Assembly (NCBI RefSeq): GCF_963667045.1
Contig: NZ_OY762934.1
Coordinates: 372,001 to 436,000, forward strand
Source of the DNA: an uncultured Cohaesibacter sp.
GTDB taxonomy: Bacteria; Pseudomonadota; Alphaproteobacteria; Rhizobiales; Cohaesibacteraceae
Length of the DNA stretch: 64,000 nt
Direction of reading: 5' to 3'
Positions 18,127 to 27,172 of the stretch are shown piece by piece. The notes below the pieces were generated by a model. It saw only the letters and a program-made list of their open reading frames with translations. It searched no databases and was not told the origin of the DNA. Every line of letters starts with the position of its first letter. Position 1 is the stretch's first letter. The position numbers and the translations under genes were made by a program.

Positions 18127-19317
18127 TTACTCTGCCGCGATGATGCGGGACTGGACGCAATAGTCGGTGTGATGCACGGCGTCGCCCAGTTCGGCGATCG
18201 TTTCAAGCCATTCACGGATGACGGAAGGATTGGCAGGAGCGGCCTGCACGCCCGACTTTAGCTGGCCCTTGTAGGCTGCTTCTGTGGCAAGGCTCACCGT
18301 GTTGGAGACCAGGCGCGCCATGGCGCTGGCGTGGCGAGTGCCAAGGCTATCGATGCTCTTTGCCTTGTGCCAGATGGTGATGCCGTTGCGCATGACCTTC
18401 AGTTCGACGGTCAAGACAACGCGGTCAAATTCACCTTCTTCGTAGCGATGGTCAGCCCAGAGCTTGTCACTGAGCGGGCCAAGCTCCGCGTCCACCTTGT
18501 CGGCAGGCGTCATTTCAATGGTATTGAAAATGCCTTTCCAGGCTTCAGTCCAGCCCGCCAGGCGCAGGGTGCCACGCACAAAGCGCTTCATGTTCCAGTC
18601 TTCGGAAATGCCATAATGCGGCATGAAGACCACGGAGTTGCGGTTTGGATAGGACTGGAAGGTTTCCATGCCATCTTCAAGGGCAACGTCATAGTCTTTC
18701 ACCGCTTCCCACGGTTTGGCGATATCGACGACCTTGCCATCAACGATTGCCTTGGCCGGGTTCTTGAGTGCCTTCAGAACCCCAAGCGGTGACCAGCTGA
18801 ACTTGTAGGTGAAATCATTGGCTATGGCTGGGAAGCCGCCGCAATAGGACTGGTAGTCATGCTCGTTGGCGGGGTCGAACTGTGGGCTGGCCTTGTATTC
18901 TTCCACCAACAGATGCGAGAGCAGATGGTCGATGCCGGGGTCGAGTCCGACTTCGTTGATAAAGACAAGGCCCTTTTTCTTGGCTTCGCCATCAAGCGCC
19001 GCCATTTCCGGGCTGATGTAGGAGGACGAAACGAAATTGGCGTTCTTTTCAAGGCAGAGCTTGGCGATGGCGAGATGCATGGAGGCGGGCAACATGGATA
19101 CGACAATGTCGCCCGGAGCGATGGCCTCGGCCATGGCCTTGGTGTCTGCCTGATGTAGCGCAAAATTGCCGGAAAGCCCTTTTGTGGCGGCTTTCGCCTT
19201 GTTGAGATCCTGCTCCCAGAGATGGAATTCATAATCCTTGGCGATCAGTCTCCGGATGCCGGGGACGGAGGCGAGTCCGGCTCCAAGCCAATGGATTTTC
19301 TTGCTTACTGCGCTCAT
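18127..19317 (-). CDS. Saccharopine dehydrogenase-family protein, copy 1
   Basis: 396 residues from ATG 19317, preceded by GGAG. It opens with the Rossmann motif IHWLGAGLASVPGIRRL and carries VVSMLPASMHLAIAKLC, FVSSSYISPEM and FINEVGLDPGIDHLL, all hallmarks of the glutamate-forming saccharopine dehydrogenase (LYS9) family. The expected reaction is saccharopine + NAD(P)+ to glutamate and alpha-aminoadipate semialdehyde in lysine catabolism. No lysine:2-oxoglutarate reductase or aminoadipate enzymes lie nearby. A close paralogue is encoded directly upstream. Confidence 0.78.
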   Translation of the reverse strand: MSAVSKKIHWLGAGLASVPGIRRLIAKDYEFHLWEQDLNKAKAATKGLSGNFALHQADTKAMAEAIAPGDIVVSMLPASMHLAIAKLCLEKNANFVSSSYISPEMAALDGEAKKKGLVFINEVGLDPGIDHLLSHLLVEEYKASPQFDPANEHDYQSYCGGFPAIANDFTYKFSWSPLGVLKALKNPAKAIVDGKVVDIAKPWEAVKDYDVALEDGMETFQSYPNRNSVVFMPHYGISEDWNMKRFVRGTLRLAGWTEAWKGIFNTIEMTPADKVDAELGPLSDKLWADHRYEEGEFDRVVLTVELKVMRNGITIWHKAKSIDSLGTRHASAMARLVSNTVSLATEAAYKGQLKSGVQAAPANPSVIREWLETIAELGDAVHHTDYCVQSRIIAAE

Positions 19318-19651
19318 TTTCTTGCTCCAGCGGAAGGGTGCCAGGCTGTTTGATGCTGGCTTTTGTACGACATTTGCTCCAACCGGAGGCGCCCGCAAGG
19401 GGGTGAATTGGCTGTTTCGGCAAAATGACGGCCAGTTTCGGCACAATGCTCCCATCCATCGTCAGGTTAGCTAAAATGACGGCAAAATAGGCATGCCTAA
19501 TTTTTGTGCTCTGTGCATTATTCGATAGTTGAAGATATGCCTTGCCCAAACGCTTTCATCCGCTGGGCAAGACGAGCCAAAAAGAAAGGCCCAGACGAAT
19601 CCGGGCCTTTCTATAGTCATTTCAAAATGTGCGGCGGTTCAGGAGAGTAGC
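19318..19651 (-). other. Intergenic region between the paralogues, 334 nt
   Basis: No gene seen. It holds the terminator of the upstream paralogue (19581-19612) and about 260 nt that presumably contain the promoter of the downstream one, so the two copies are transcribed as separate units. Confidence 0.6.
19581..19612 (-). terminator. Rho-independent terminator of saccharopine dehydrogenase copy 2
   Basis: Stem AGAAAGGCCC with its complement around a 10-nt loop, followed on the minus strand by TTTTTGG. Confidence 0.8.
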
Positions 19652-20809
19652 TCAGGAGACATGTTCGCTGAGATGGAACTCGTCGCCATGCGCCTTAATT
19701 TCTTCGAACCAGCGATGAATGGTTGTCGGATCGGATGGGGCTGCCATTACCCCGGCAGCAAGGCGTCCTTCCAATACCGTTTCGACGGCGAGGCTGACCG
19801 GAATGGAGACAAGGCGCGACATGGCCGAGAATTCGGCATCGCCCTTGGAATCAAGCGCATAGTCCTTGTGCCATACGACCTTTCCATCCTTGCTGACCTT
19901 GAGATCAACCACCAGAACCACGCGGTCCGGTTCGCCCTTGTCGTAGGCGTAATCGGTCCAGAGTTTCTCGCTCATGGCTGCCAGCTTGGCGTCGCCGTCT
20001 GGGCCAGCCAATTCATGTTCAACGAAATGGAAAATGTCGGCCCAGGCATCGGACCAGCCATCAAGTCGCAGAGTGCCGCGCACGAAGGTGTGTACGTTCC
20101 AGTCGGTGCCAATGCCGTAGGTTTCCATGAATGGCAGGGAATCGCGGTTCGGATAGGACTGGAAGACTTCTGATCCGCCCGGAAGATTGGCGGAATAGTC
20201 GGAAATCGCATCCCATGGCTTTTGCGTGGTGACCACCTCACCGCCAAGGATCGCCTTGGCCGGGCTTTTCAATGCCTTCAGCACGCCCAGCGGCGACCAG
20301 CTGAACTTGTATTTGAAATCGTTGGCAATGGCCGGAAAGCCGCCGCAGAAGGAACGGAACTCGTGGCTGTTCTTCGGATCATAGACGTCGCTGGCCTTGT
20401 AATCGGTCATCAGGAGGTGAGCCAGAAGATGGTCGAGGCCCGGATCAAGCCCCACTTCGTTGACGAAGGTCAGGCCCTTGGCTTTTGCCTTGTCGTCAAG
20501 TGCAGCCATTTCCGAGCTGACATAAGATGACGAAACAAAGTGGCAGTCAGCTTCCAGGCAGGCTAGTGCGATTTCCACATGCATGGTGGCAGGCAACATG
20601 GAAACAACCACATCGCCGGCCTTGAGGCTTGCCTTGAGGGCATCCAGAGTAAAAGCCTTGACGTCAAAGGAGCCTTCCAGCCCGACGGTTGCGGCCTCTG
20701 CCTTGGAGATTGTACGGTTCCAGAGGGTGATTTCGTGTTTTCTGGAAATGAGTCGGCGAATACCGGGCACAGAAGAAAGACCTGCGCCGAGCCAATGAAT
20801 GTGCGACAT
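19652..20809 (-). CDS. Saccharopine dehydrogenase-family protein, copy 2
   Basis: 385 residues. It shares the whole architecture of copy 1: IHWLGAGLSSVPGIRRL, VVSMLPATMHVEIALACL, FVSSSYVSSEMAALD and FVNEVGLDPGLDHLL, with more than half the residues identical by eye. Expected role: NAD(P)-dependent saccharopine cleavage or the analogous reductive coupling of an amino acid with a semialdehyde. It ends in its own terminator and has its own divergent promoter region shared with fhs. GGTATACC at about 20839-20846 in that region is a possible regulator half-site. Confidence 0.78.
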   Translation of the reverse strand: MSHIHWLGAGLSSVPGIRRLISRKHEITLWNRTISKAEAATVGLEGSFDVKAFTLDALKASLKAGDVVVSMLPATMHVEIALACLEADCHFVSSSYVSSEMAALDDKAKAKGLTFVNEVGLDPGLDHLLAHLLMTDYKASDVYDPKNSHEFRSFCGGFPAIANDFKYKFSWSPLGVLKALKSPAKAILGGEVVTTQKPWDAISDYSANLPGGSEVFQSYPNRDSLPFMETYGIGTDWNVHTFVRGTLRLDGWSDAWADIFHFVEHELAGPDGDAKLAAMSEKLWTDYAYDKGEPDRVVLVVDLKVSKDGKVVWHKDYALDSKGDAEFSAMSRLVSIPVSLAVETVLEGRLAAGVMAAPSDPTTIHRWFEEIKAHGDEFHLSEHVS

Positions 20810-21022
20810 TATGCTGTTCCCTTATGTATTGTTTTCTATTGGTATACCGATATTTTTCACAGTCGCAAGGTGATTGGGCATGACTTGTCGAAAGAATGCC
20901 ATTTGTGGTCGGCCCAGCTTGATTTTTGCCCAGTGTTCGCAATAAATCATCTCCTGCGCACCGAAATCAGGACATCAGCCATTGCGCAGGTTACCATCGA
21001 ATTCAAGAAAGCCGTTTAATAG

Positions 21023-22693
21023 ATGCCAGCCGATATTGATATTGCCCGCGCCGCCAGTCTCAAGCCCATCATCGAGATTGGTGACAGACTGGGCATCCCC
21101 GCCGACAAGCTGATCCCATTTGGCCACGACAAGGCCAAGCTGTCGCAGGCTTGCATTGAGGATCTGAAGGACCGGCCCGACGGCAAGCTCATTCTGGTGA
21201 CGGCGATCAGTCCGACACCGGCAGGCGAAGGCAAGACGACGACAACGGTCGGGCTTGGCGATGCCCTGAATGCGATTGGCAAAAAGGCAACCATCTGCAT
21301 TCGTGAAGCTTCGCTGGGTCCCTGCTTTGGCGTCAAGGGCGGCGCAGCCGGCGGCGGCATGGCGCAGGTTGTTCCCATGGAAGAGATGAACCTGCACTTC
21401 ACCGGCGATCTACATGCCGTCACGACAGCGCATAATCTTCTCGCGGCGATGATCGATAACCACATCTATTGGGGCAATGAGCTGGGCATTGACACGCGAC
21501 GCATCCATTGGCGGCGCGTTGTGGATCTCAATGACCGCGCCCTGCGCCAGATCACGACAGGCCTGGGTGGGGTCGCCAATGGCTATCCGGCGGAATCCGG
21601 GTTTGACATCACGGTTGCCTCCGAGGTGATGGCCATTCTTTGTCTGGCTGAAGACCTTGACGATCTGCAGCGGCGGCTTGGCGACATCATTATTGCCTAT
21701 CGGCGCGACCTGACTCCGGTTTGCTGCCGCGATCTCGGAGCGGATGGAGCCATGACCGTCCTGCTGAAACAGGCCATCCTTCCCAATCTGGTGCAAACCA
21801 TCGAGAATAATCCCGCGCTTGTGCATGGCGGACCATTTGCCAATATCGCGCATGGCTGCAACTCGGTGATCGCCACCAAGGCCGCGCTCAAGCTCTCCGA
21901 TTATGTGGTGACCGAAGCCGGGTTTGGCGCCGATCTCGGGGCGGAGAAATTCTTCAACATCAAATGCCGCAAGGCCGGTCTGACACCGGATGCCGCCGTC
22001 ATCGTGGCCACGGTTCGGGCGCTCAAGATGAATGGTGGCGTGGCCAAGAAGGACCTTGACCGGCCAGACGTCGATGCGGTTCTGGCAGGCTGCGCCAACC
22101 TTGGGCGGCATATCGAGAATGTGGGCAAATTCGGTGTACCGGTCATCGTCGCCATCAACCATTTCACGTCGGATACCGCCGAGGAAACGGCTGTGGTCAA
22201 AGACTATGTCGAAGCTCTTGGCAGCAAGGCCATTGTCTGCACCCATTGGGCGGACGGATCAAACGGGGCGCTGGCGCTGGCTGAAGCCGTCGTTGCCATC
22301 ACCGAAGAAGCTTCCGCTCCGTTCAATCTGCTCTATGGCGATGAGTTGACGCTCATCGAGAAGATCAATGTCGTCGCAAAAGAGGTCTATCGCGCCGACA
22401 CGGTCATCATTGATCGCAAGGTGCGGGAGCGTCTTGCGCGCTGGCAAGATGGCGGTTATGGCCATCTGCCCGTCTGCATGGCCAAGACCCAATACAGCTT
22501 CTCGACAGATCCGGAGCTGCTTGGTGCGCCGGAAGGTTTCGTCGTGCCCGTGCGGGAAGTTCGGCTGTCTGCGGGGGCTGGTTTCATCGTCGCCATCTGC
22601 GGCGAGATCATGACCATGCCCGGCCTGCCGAGGCATCCTGCGGCCCTATCTATCCACCTTAATGACAAAGGCGAGATTGAAGGCTTGTTCTAA
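21023..22693 (+). CDS. fhs: Formate--tetrahydrofolate ligase
   Basis: 556 residues, the usual length. The ATP-binding loop [18 protein letters not shown] (about 66-83), the conserved [21 protein letters not shown] and [14 protein letters not shown] are present. It makes 10-formyl-THF from formate, THF and ATP in the cytosol. folD follows 69 nt downstream on the same strand, so the pair links formate to the methylene-THF pool. Confidence 0.96.
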   Translation: MPADIDIARAASLKPIIEIGDRLGIPADKLIPFGHDKAKLSQACIEDLKDRPDGKLILVTAISPTPAGEGKTTTTVGLGDALNAIGKKATICIREASLGPCFGVKGGAAGGGMAQVVPMEEMNLHFTGDLHAVTTAHNLLAAMIDNHIYWGNELGIDTRRIHWRRVVDLNDRALRQITTGLGGVANGYPAESGFDITVASEVMAILCLAEDLDDLQRRLGDIIIAYRRDLTPVCCRDLGADGAMTVLLKQAILPNLVQTIENNPALVHGGPFANIAHGCNSVIATKAALKLSDYVVTEAGFGADLGAEKFFNIKCRKAGLTPDAAVIVATVRALKMNGGVAKKDLDRPDVDAVLAGCANLGRHIENVGKFGVPVIVAINHFTSDTAEETAVVKDYVEALGSKAIVCTHWADGSNGALALAEAVVAITEEASAPFNLLYGDELTLIEKINVVAKEVYRADTVIIDRKVRERLARWQDGGYGHLPVCMAKTQYSFSTDPELLGAPEGFVVPVREVRLSAGAGFIVAICGEIMTMPGLPRHPAALSIHLNDKGEIEGLF

Positions 22694-22762
22694 CGAGTCT
22701 ATAGCTGGTGCAAATTCAGCCAGAAAGCGTATAGAATCACACGTTCTGAAAGAGAGTTTCCC

Positions 22763-23677
22763 ATGACCGCAACACGCATAGACGGCAAGGCGATCGCTGC
22801 CACGCTTAGAGAAAAGATTGCCCTGGAAGGCAAAAAGCTGATCGATGAGACTGGCGTCGTGCCCGGCATTGCAGTGGTCATAGTCGGCGAGGATCCTGCC
22901 AGCAAGGTTTATGTCGCCTCAAAGGGCAAGGCCGCCAAGGAATGCAATTTCAAGTCGGTCGAGCATTCTCTGCCGGAAGACACCAGTGAGGAAGCGCTGC
23001 TGGCACTCGTTGGCGCGCTCAACGACGACGACAGCATCCATGGTATTCTGGTGCAACTTCCCCTGCCCCGCCACATTGACGAATCCAAGGTGCTCGAACT
23101 CATCCGGCCGGACAAGGATGTCGATGGCTTCCATCCGATCAACGTCGGCCTGCTGACCGCCGGTGCGCGCGACAAGGCCATGGTGCCCTGCACGCCAGCC
23201 GGGTCTCTCATTCTCGCCAAAAGCTGTCTTGGTGATCTTTCGGGCAAGTCTGCCGTGGTCGTTGGTCGGTCCAACATTGTTGGCAAACCGATGGCTGCCC
23301 TTTTGTTGGCGGAAAGCTGCACGGTGACCATTGCGCATAGCCGCACCAAGGATCTTCCAGGTGTTGTGAGGGCAGCAGATATCGTTGTGGCAGCCGTTGG
23401 TCGCCCCGAGATGATCAAGGGCGACTGGATCAAGAAGGGCGCCTGTGTGATTGACGTGGGTATCAACCGGATTCCTGCCCCGGAACGCGGTGAAGGCAAG
23501 ACCCGCCTTGTGGGCGATGTTGACTATGACGGGGCAGCCGAGAACGCCGCCTTCATCACGCCGGTGCCTGGTGGCGTCGGGCCGATGACCATCGCTTTGC
23601 TCATGGCCAACACTCTCACCGCCGCGCGCCGCGCAGCCGGATTAGAAGACCTCGATTATGCAGCCCTTCTGGGCTGA
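22763..23677 (+). CDS. folD: Methylene-THF dehydrogenase / methenyl-THF cyclohydrolase
   Basis: 304 residues. The active-site lysine motif [16 protein letters not shown] (tyrosine and lysine), the [10 protein letters not shown] signature, the NADP loop [13 protein letters not shown] and the terminal [10 protein letters not shown] are all present. It interconverts 5,10-methylene-, methenyl- and 10-formyl-THF. It lies directly behind fhs and is probably co-transcribed. Confidence 0.96.
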   Translation: MTATRIDGKAIAATLREKIALEGKKLIDETGVVPGIAVVIVGEDPASKVYVASKGKAAKECNFKSVEHSLPEDTSEEALLALVGALNDDDSIHGILVQLPLPRHIDESKVLELIRPDKDVDGFHPINVGLLTAGARDKAMVPCTPAGSLILAKSCLGDLSGKSAVVVGRSNIVGKPMAALLLAESCTVTIAHSRTKDLPGVVRAADIVVAAVGRPEMIKGDWIKKGACVIDVGINRIPAPERGEGKTRLVGDVDYDGAAENAAFITPVPGGVGPMTIALLMANTLTAARRAAGLEDLDYAALLG

Positions 23678-23797
23678 AAGAGATTGGACGGACGGCGGGA
23701 ATGCATCGACACAATGCCGTCCACAAAACCTTCTACTGATTGAATAGTCATGAATTTGATCCTATCTTTAAGAGGCCTAAACGGTCTGATGGAGTAA

Positions 23798-24121
23798 ATG
23801 ATGCCTAACAAAGACGTCACCGAATATCTAATTGCGAAAGTCAAGTCGGAAGGCTTGCTTGAGGGCTATAAACGCGCTCGGAAACCCAAGCCGCCCAAAC
23901 AGAGTGACGATACCTTCCTGAAGGCTGGATATCGCATTCTGGAAGAGACAGGCGCCATGCCTCGTGAAATCGAATTGAAAAAGGCCATTGCCGAGCAGTT
24001 CGAACGTCTGAGCGAAGCCAAGACGGAAGAGGAAAAGGAATCCGAGTTCCGCAAGTTGGCCGAGTTGCAGATGGTTTTGGGCGTTGAACAGGACGCTCGC
24101 CGGAAATTCTATACCGAATAG
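23798..24121 (+). CDS. Small charged protein of unknown function
   Basis: 107 residues (106 if the second of two adjacent ATGs is used) with GGAG 5 nt before the first. The product is rich in Lys, Glu and Arg (KRARKPKPPKQSDD; AEQFERLSEAKTEEEKESEFRKLAELQ), predicted mainly helical with a possible coiled coil in residues 55-95, and has no signal or membrane segment. I do not recognise the family. A ribosome site, codon usage like its neighbours and a terminator 40 nt after the stop support a real gene. Confidence 0.65.
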   Translation: MMPNKDVTEYLIAKVKSEGLLEGYKRARKPKPPKQSDDTFLKAGYRILEETGAMPREIELKKAIAEQFERLSEAKTEEEKESEFRKLAELQMVLGVEQDARRKFYTE

Positions 24122-24159
24122 TTTTCGGCAATCTCTGCCAATGGTATCGAGACTGAATG

Positions 24160-24188
24160 AACCCGCCCCATCCGGCGGGTTTTCTTTT
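24160..24188 (+). terminator. Rho-independent terminator
   Basis: Stem AACCCGCC with GGCGGGTT around CCATCC, followed by TTCTTTT; ends the small unknown gene. Confidence 0.82.
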
Positions 24189-24310
24189 GCGCACTTCTCT
24201 TCACATGATGCTGGCAGCAGTGATCAGAACAAGCGCTTTGGAGAGGCGGCGATTGCTGTTGGGACATTCGAAGTTGCAGGCGGCTTTCGTCCGATAATAA
24301 AATTACACAT

Positions 24311-24350
24311 AATAATTCTTTGCATAAGTTTTTTTACGCAAAGAATTATT
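24311..24350. repeat. Perfect 13-bp inverted repeat
   Basis: AATAATTCTTTGC at 24311-24323 is exactly complementary to 24338-24350, with a 14-nt T-rich loop. It is not beside any gene end, so it is not an obvious terminator. Confidence 0.6.
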
Positions 24351-25219
24351 CTGCATAAATTTCATATACCCAAAACGAGCGACTTTTCATACACTGCGGT
24401 TTGCGCGCCATTTGGCAGCCGCAACATCTTCTGCATGTCAGGTTATTCTGGTTTGCAAAACCTGAATGGATTCGTGTGAGTGGCATCGCATTCGGGGATG
24501 CATTCGCTGACAGATCGCACTTTGCCAGCAGAAGGCAACCTCCCCCACGTCGCCACGATAAAGGGGTGCTGAAAATCAAACTGCATTGGATTGGGTTGCA
24601 GGCGTTCAACATGCTCCCTGCGTTCGATCCAAGGTTGTGACGGGAAGAGAATGAGCCCGCAACCTGAAGACCACTTGTGATTGGTTTGAATCTTGCCGTC
24701 TCTGGACGAAGAGGGCGCGCATGGCTCAAGTGGTCGGGCTAATGATCAATGGTTTCCACGCTTGAGTCAGCCCATTCCAAGTAGTCTGATGGGTGTCCTG
24801 CTGGCGGGATGTTGTTCAATTTATATATACGATAGTCGATGTATACTTTAAGAATGCCGGATTTGGCAAAGATTGGCGCAGAACATGTTTTCAATATTGT
24901 AAAAAATACGAAACCCGTATCGTGCTTGAAAATCGCACAAATTCGGTCATTTTGTGGCGAAAAATGCGTCAAAACCGATGTTTTAAAAAATTCAAATTCT
25001 GCAAAATTTTTAAATTTCTTTAAATCGAGCCAACAAGAAAGACTTTAATTATTCTCTTTTCATCATGTATATCATCGCATTAGCCTAGTTCACGTGGTGT
25101 TGAAGATGAAATCTTGTAACATTAATGTGAAATCTCCATAGAGATAAAAATCTATTCTTCCGGTTTTGTTTTTGATGATGTAATCTTTCATCGTTGGTTT
25201 TTCTGATCCGTCTGGTTTG

Positions 25220-25236
25220 TCGTTTGGTCCAAACGA
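25220..25236 (+). promoter_or_regulatory. Hairpin in the cspA leader
   Basis: TCGTTTGG, T, CCAAACGA: perfect 8-nt arms about 90 nt upstream of the cspA start. Cold-shock leaders fold into temperature-sensitive structures, so a role in cspA mRNA control is possible. Confidence 0.4.
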
Positions 25237-25325
25237 CTGCGCAGGGCCAGATGATGATGATGGCAACCCCTTGGAGTATATGAGGTACCCAAGGACAAGA
25301 CCCTTAAGTCAAGAGGAAATTTGAA

Positions 25326-25535
25326 ATGGCAACCGGAACTGTTAAGTGGTTCAACCCGACCAAGGGCTACGGCTTCATCGAGCCTGCTGAAGGTGGCAAG
25401 GATGCATTTGTGCATATCTCGGCGGTTGAACGTTCCGGCCTAACAACCCTTACCGAAGGTCAGAAGGTTGAATATGAAATGGTTGAAGGTCGCAATGGCA
25501 AGGAAAATGCCGATAACCTGAAAGTGCTTGGTTAA
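25326..25535 (+). CDS. cspA: Cold-shock protein, single domain
   Basis: 69 residues, standard length. RNP1 is KGYGFIEP and RNP2 is AFVHIS, with [11 protein letters not shown] at the start. It is a nucleic-acid-binding RNA chaperone. AGAGGAAA lies upstream of the ATG and a long leader precedes it, as in cold-inducible csp genes; a terminator follows at 25575. Monocistronic. Confidence 0.95.
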   Translation: MATGTVKWFNPTKGYGFIEPAEGGKDAFVHISAVERSGLTTLTEGQKVEYEMVEGRNGKENADNLKVLG

Positions 25536-25574
25536 AGCGATCTAACATCCATTAATGGCTTTGTAATTCGATTG

Positions 25575-25603
25575 AAACCCTGGTGTTCGCATCGGGGTTT
25601 TTT
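25575..25603 (+). terminator. Rho-independent terminator after cspA
   Basis: AAACCC pairs with GGGTTT around a loop, ending in TTTTTT, 40 nt after the stop codon. Confidence 0.8.
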
Positions 25604-26009
25604 GTTGTCGGACTATCACTCTGACGCGGCACAATGTCCGCTTTCAGGTGCCGGAGCATTTGGGCGCCCTTTTCCGTAACCGACGGTTTATGGCTTTCTG
25701 CTGGGCCCTGAGCTTCAGGTCAACCAATATGGCGTGACGCCAATCCGCAGATCATGAAGACGGAATGGGCGCATAGTCATGCTTAGACTGATGTCTATTC
25801 CCTCGATTTCGCACCACAAACCGGGGCTGCCCTATCAAAGTTGATAGTGGATCTGGTGGCCATGGTCAGCTACAATTTTGGCATGGATTGCGACGTTCGG
25901 TTTTCAAGTGTGTGGGGACCGTCATATTATCCGATTTGAATGCGTGAGATTTTTTAAACCTTTTTTATCACCAAATGCGGGTGGTCTGTCTTAGGCAGAT
26001 CACCCGTTT
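25604..26009. other. Intergenic region, about 400 nt
   Basis: No gene seen between cspA and the converging luxR-type gene. A perfect 7-nt palindrome with a 2-nt centre (CTATCAA, AG, TTGATAG) lies at 25832-25847, and an 11-bp hairpin with one wobble pair at 25978-26006 directly abuts the luxR stop. Confidence 0.55.
25978..26006. terminator. Hairpin at the 3' end of the luxR-type gene
   Basis: CGGGTGGTCTG pairs with CAGATCACCCG (one G-T pair) around 7 nt. The T-run is on the plus strand, so it may end plus-strand transcription; for luxR it is only a 3' stem. Confidence 0.5.
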
Positions 26010-26771
26010 TCATGTCTGCAGCCGAATGGACTGTGGGGTGACTATTTTCTTCTGGATGGCAATGGCTGTGGCCAGCAATCTGTTTGTCGCATCAAGTTTC
26101 TTGAAAATGTTGCTCCAGTGATAGCGCACCGTGGGATGCTTGATACCCAGTATCGTTGCGATTTCCCAATCCGATTTTCCCTCTGCCGCCCAGGCCAAGA
26201 TATCCTTCTCCCTCTCCGTCAGACTCGGAATAGCAATACTGGAATGTAGGCTCAGGAATTTATCGTGAAACAGGGCTGCTGCCAGATAGATTGTGCTGAG
26301 CACATGGTAGTCGTGACTGTTTTCAACCCTCTCCCGCGAAATCCCGAAGCCGGCGATCTCGCCATACTGATTGACAAACGACATGCCGATGCCATCGGCA
26401 ACCCCGGCTTCCGCACCCTGATCCATCACCAGAGACGAGTGTGCCAACAGTGTGGGGTCGACATGCGGATCACGCTCAAGGGTCGCAACCGCGTCTTTCC
26501 AGAAAAACGGCACCGGGCGTTTCAAGCAATATATGCAAACCGGATCAATCTGCTGATAGCCCTGCTCGATATAGTAGCGAATCCAGTCTTCCGGATAGTC
26601 GGTCGCGACGCCATGGAGGGCCTGTTTGCCAATTGACGGGTGATCGGTCAGCAACGTGTAGACGGCATTGTCGTAACCAAGATCGCCGAGATATGTCTTG
26701 AATGCCTCAAAGGCCGCATCAACGGTCGTTGCGTTTTGAATGCGTTGGATCGTTGTTTCAAGACCAGTCAT
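26010..26771 (-). CDS. LuxR-family regulator with autoinducer-binding domain
   Basis: 253 residues from ATG 26771 (a GTG at 26819 is an alternative). The N-terminal domain has the acyl-homoserine-lactone pocket pattern of TraR/LuxR: W63, Y67, D76, P77 and W91 in DWIRYYIEQGYQQIDPV...FFW, then the glycine-rich GIGMSFVNQYGEIAGFGIS. The C-terminal domain (about 185-245) is a GerE/LuxR helix-turn-helix, LTEREKDILAWAAEGKSDWEIATILGI. It should bind DNA when a lactone or related ligand is present. No luxI-type synthase is in the window, so it looks like a solo receptor. Its targets are unknown. Confidence 0.9.
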   Translation of the reverse strand: MTGLETTIQRIQNATTVDAAFEAFKTYLGDLGYDNAVYTLLTDHPSIGKQALHGVATDYPEDWIRYYIEQGYQQIDPVCIYCLKRPVPFFWKDAVATLERDPHVDPTLLAHSSLVMDQGAEAGVADGIGMSFVNQYGEIAGFGISRERVENSHDYHVLSTIYLAAALFHDKFLSLHSSIAIPSLTEREKDILAWAAEGKSDWEIATILGIKHPTVRYHWSNIFKKLDATNRLLATAIAIQKKIVTPQSIRLQT

Positions 26772-27172
26772 TGCCGACACCTGACAAATTCTATTCTGGG
26801 TAGTTCTCTTAGAATACACACCAGGCCTAAAATGTCACTTGAATAGTCGCTGTCAGCTGAAGCTACCGCCCTTTTCCAATCCCAGTTGGGTCTGTGGAGA
26901 CATGATGCTTCCTTCAGATTCCTGCCGCTTTCTCGAAAAGCCTATTTGGAGTGCTGTTTGATGATTTTCTTGACGCGCTCAACGGCGTCTACGCCCTCAC
27001 TTCTGATGTGCAGCTCGATCAGGCGCTCAAGATTTTGCATGCTGGATGTTCTCTCGCTGTTAGGCCTTCTGGGCGAGCGGAGCAAGAGTCGCAAGCCCTA
27101 CCCCGACGGCCATCTCTGCTCTTGCTACGATGGTGGTCGATCTCGGAAGATCGAGGCTTGATGTTACTTTCC
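26772..27172. other. Intergenic region, 400 nt, with a possible tiny ORF
   Basis: No confident gene. On the minus strand 26942-27040 encodes a 32-residue peptide beginning MQNLERLIELHIRSEG with a plausible amphipathic helix, but without a clear ribosome site. Further short frames in other phases look protein-like, which would fit a degraded gene. Confidence 0.45.

Larger units (their letters stand above)
24189..25325. other. Gene-free AT-rich region, about 1.1 kb
   Basis: Short open frames exist on both strands but none looks like a protein I know or has a good ribosome site. It contains a 13-bp perfect inverted repeat at 24311-24350, a very AT-rich block from about 24800 to 25180, and from about 25100 the long untranslated leader of cspA. 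Base composition differs from the flanks, which could mark an old insertion, a degraded gene or an RNA gene I cannot identify. Confidence 0.6.

Noticed and set aside
18127-20809. Recent tandem duplication or mobile repeat
   Set aside because: The two proteins differ at many positions and the nucleotide sequences show no long identical stretch, so the duplication is old.
24346-24729. 127-codon minus-strand frame in the gene-free region
   Set aside because: No ribosome site, irregular composition, no recognisable domain; kept only as part of the intergenic description.
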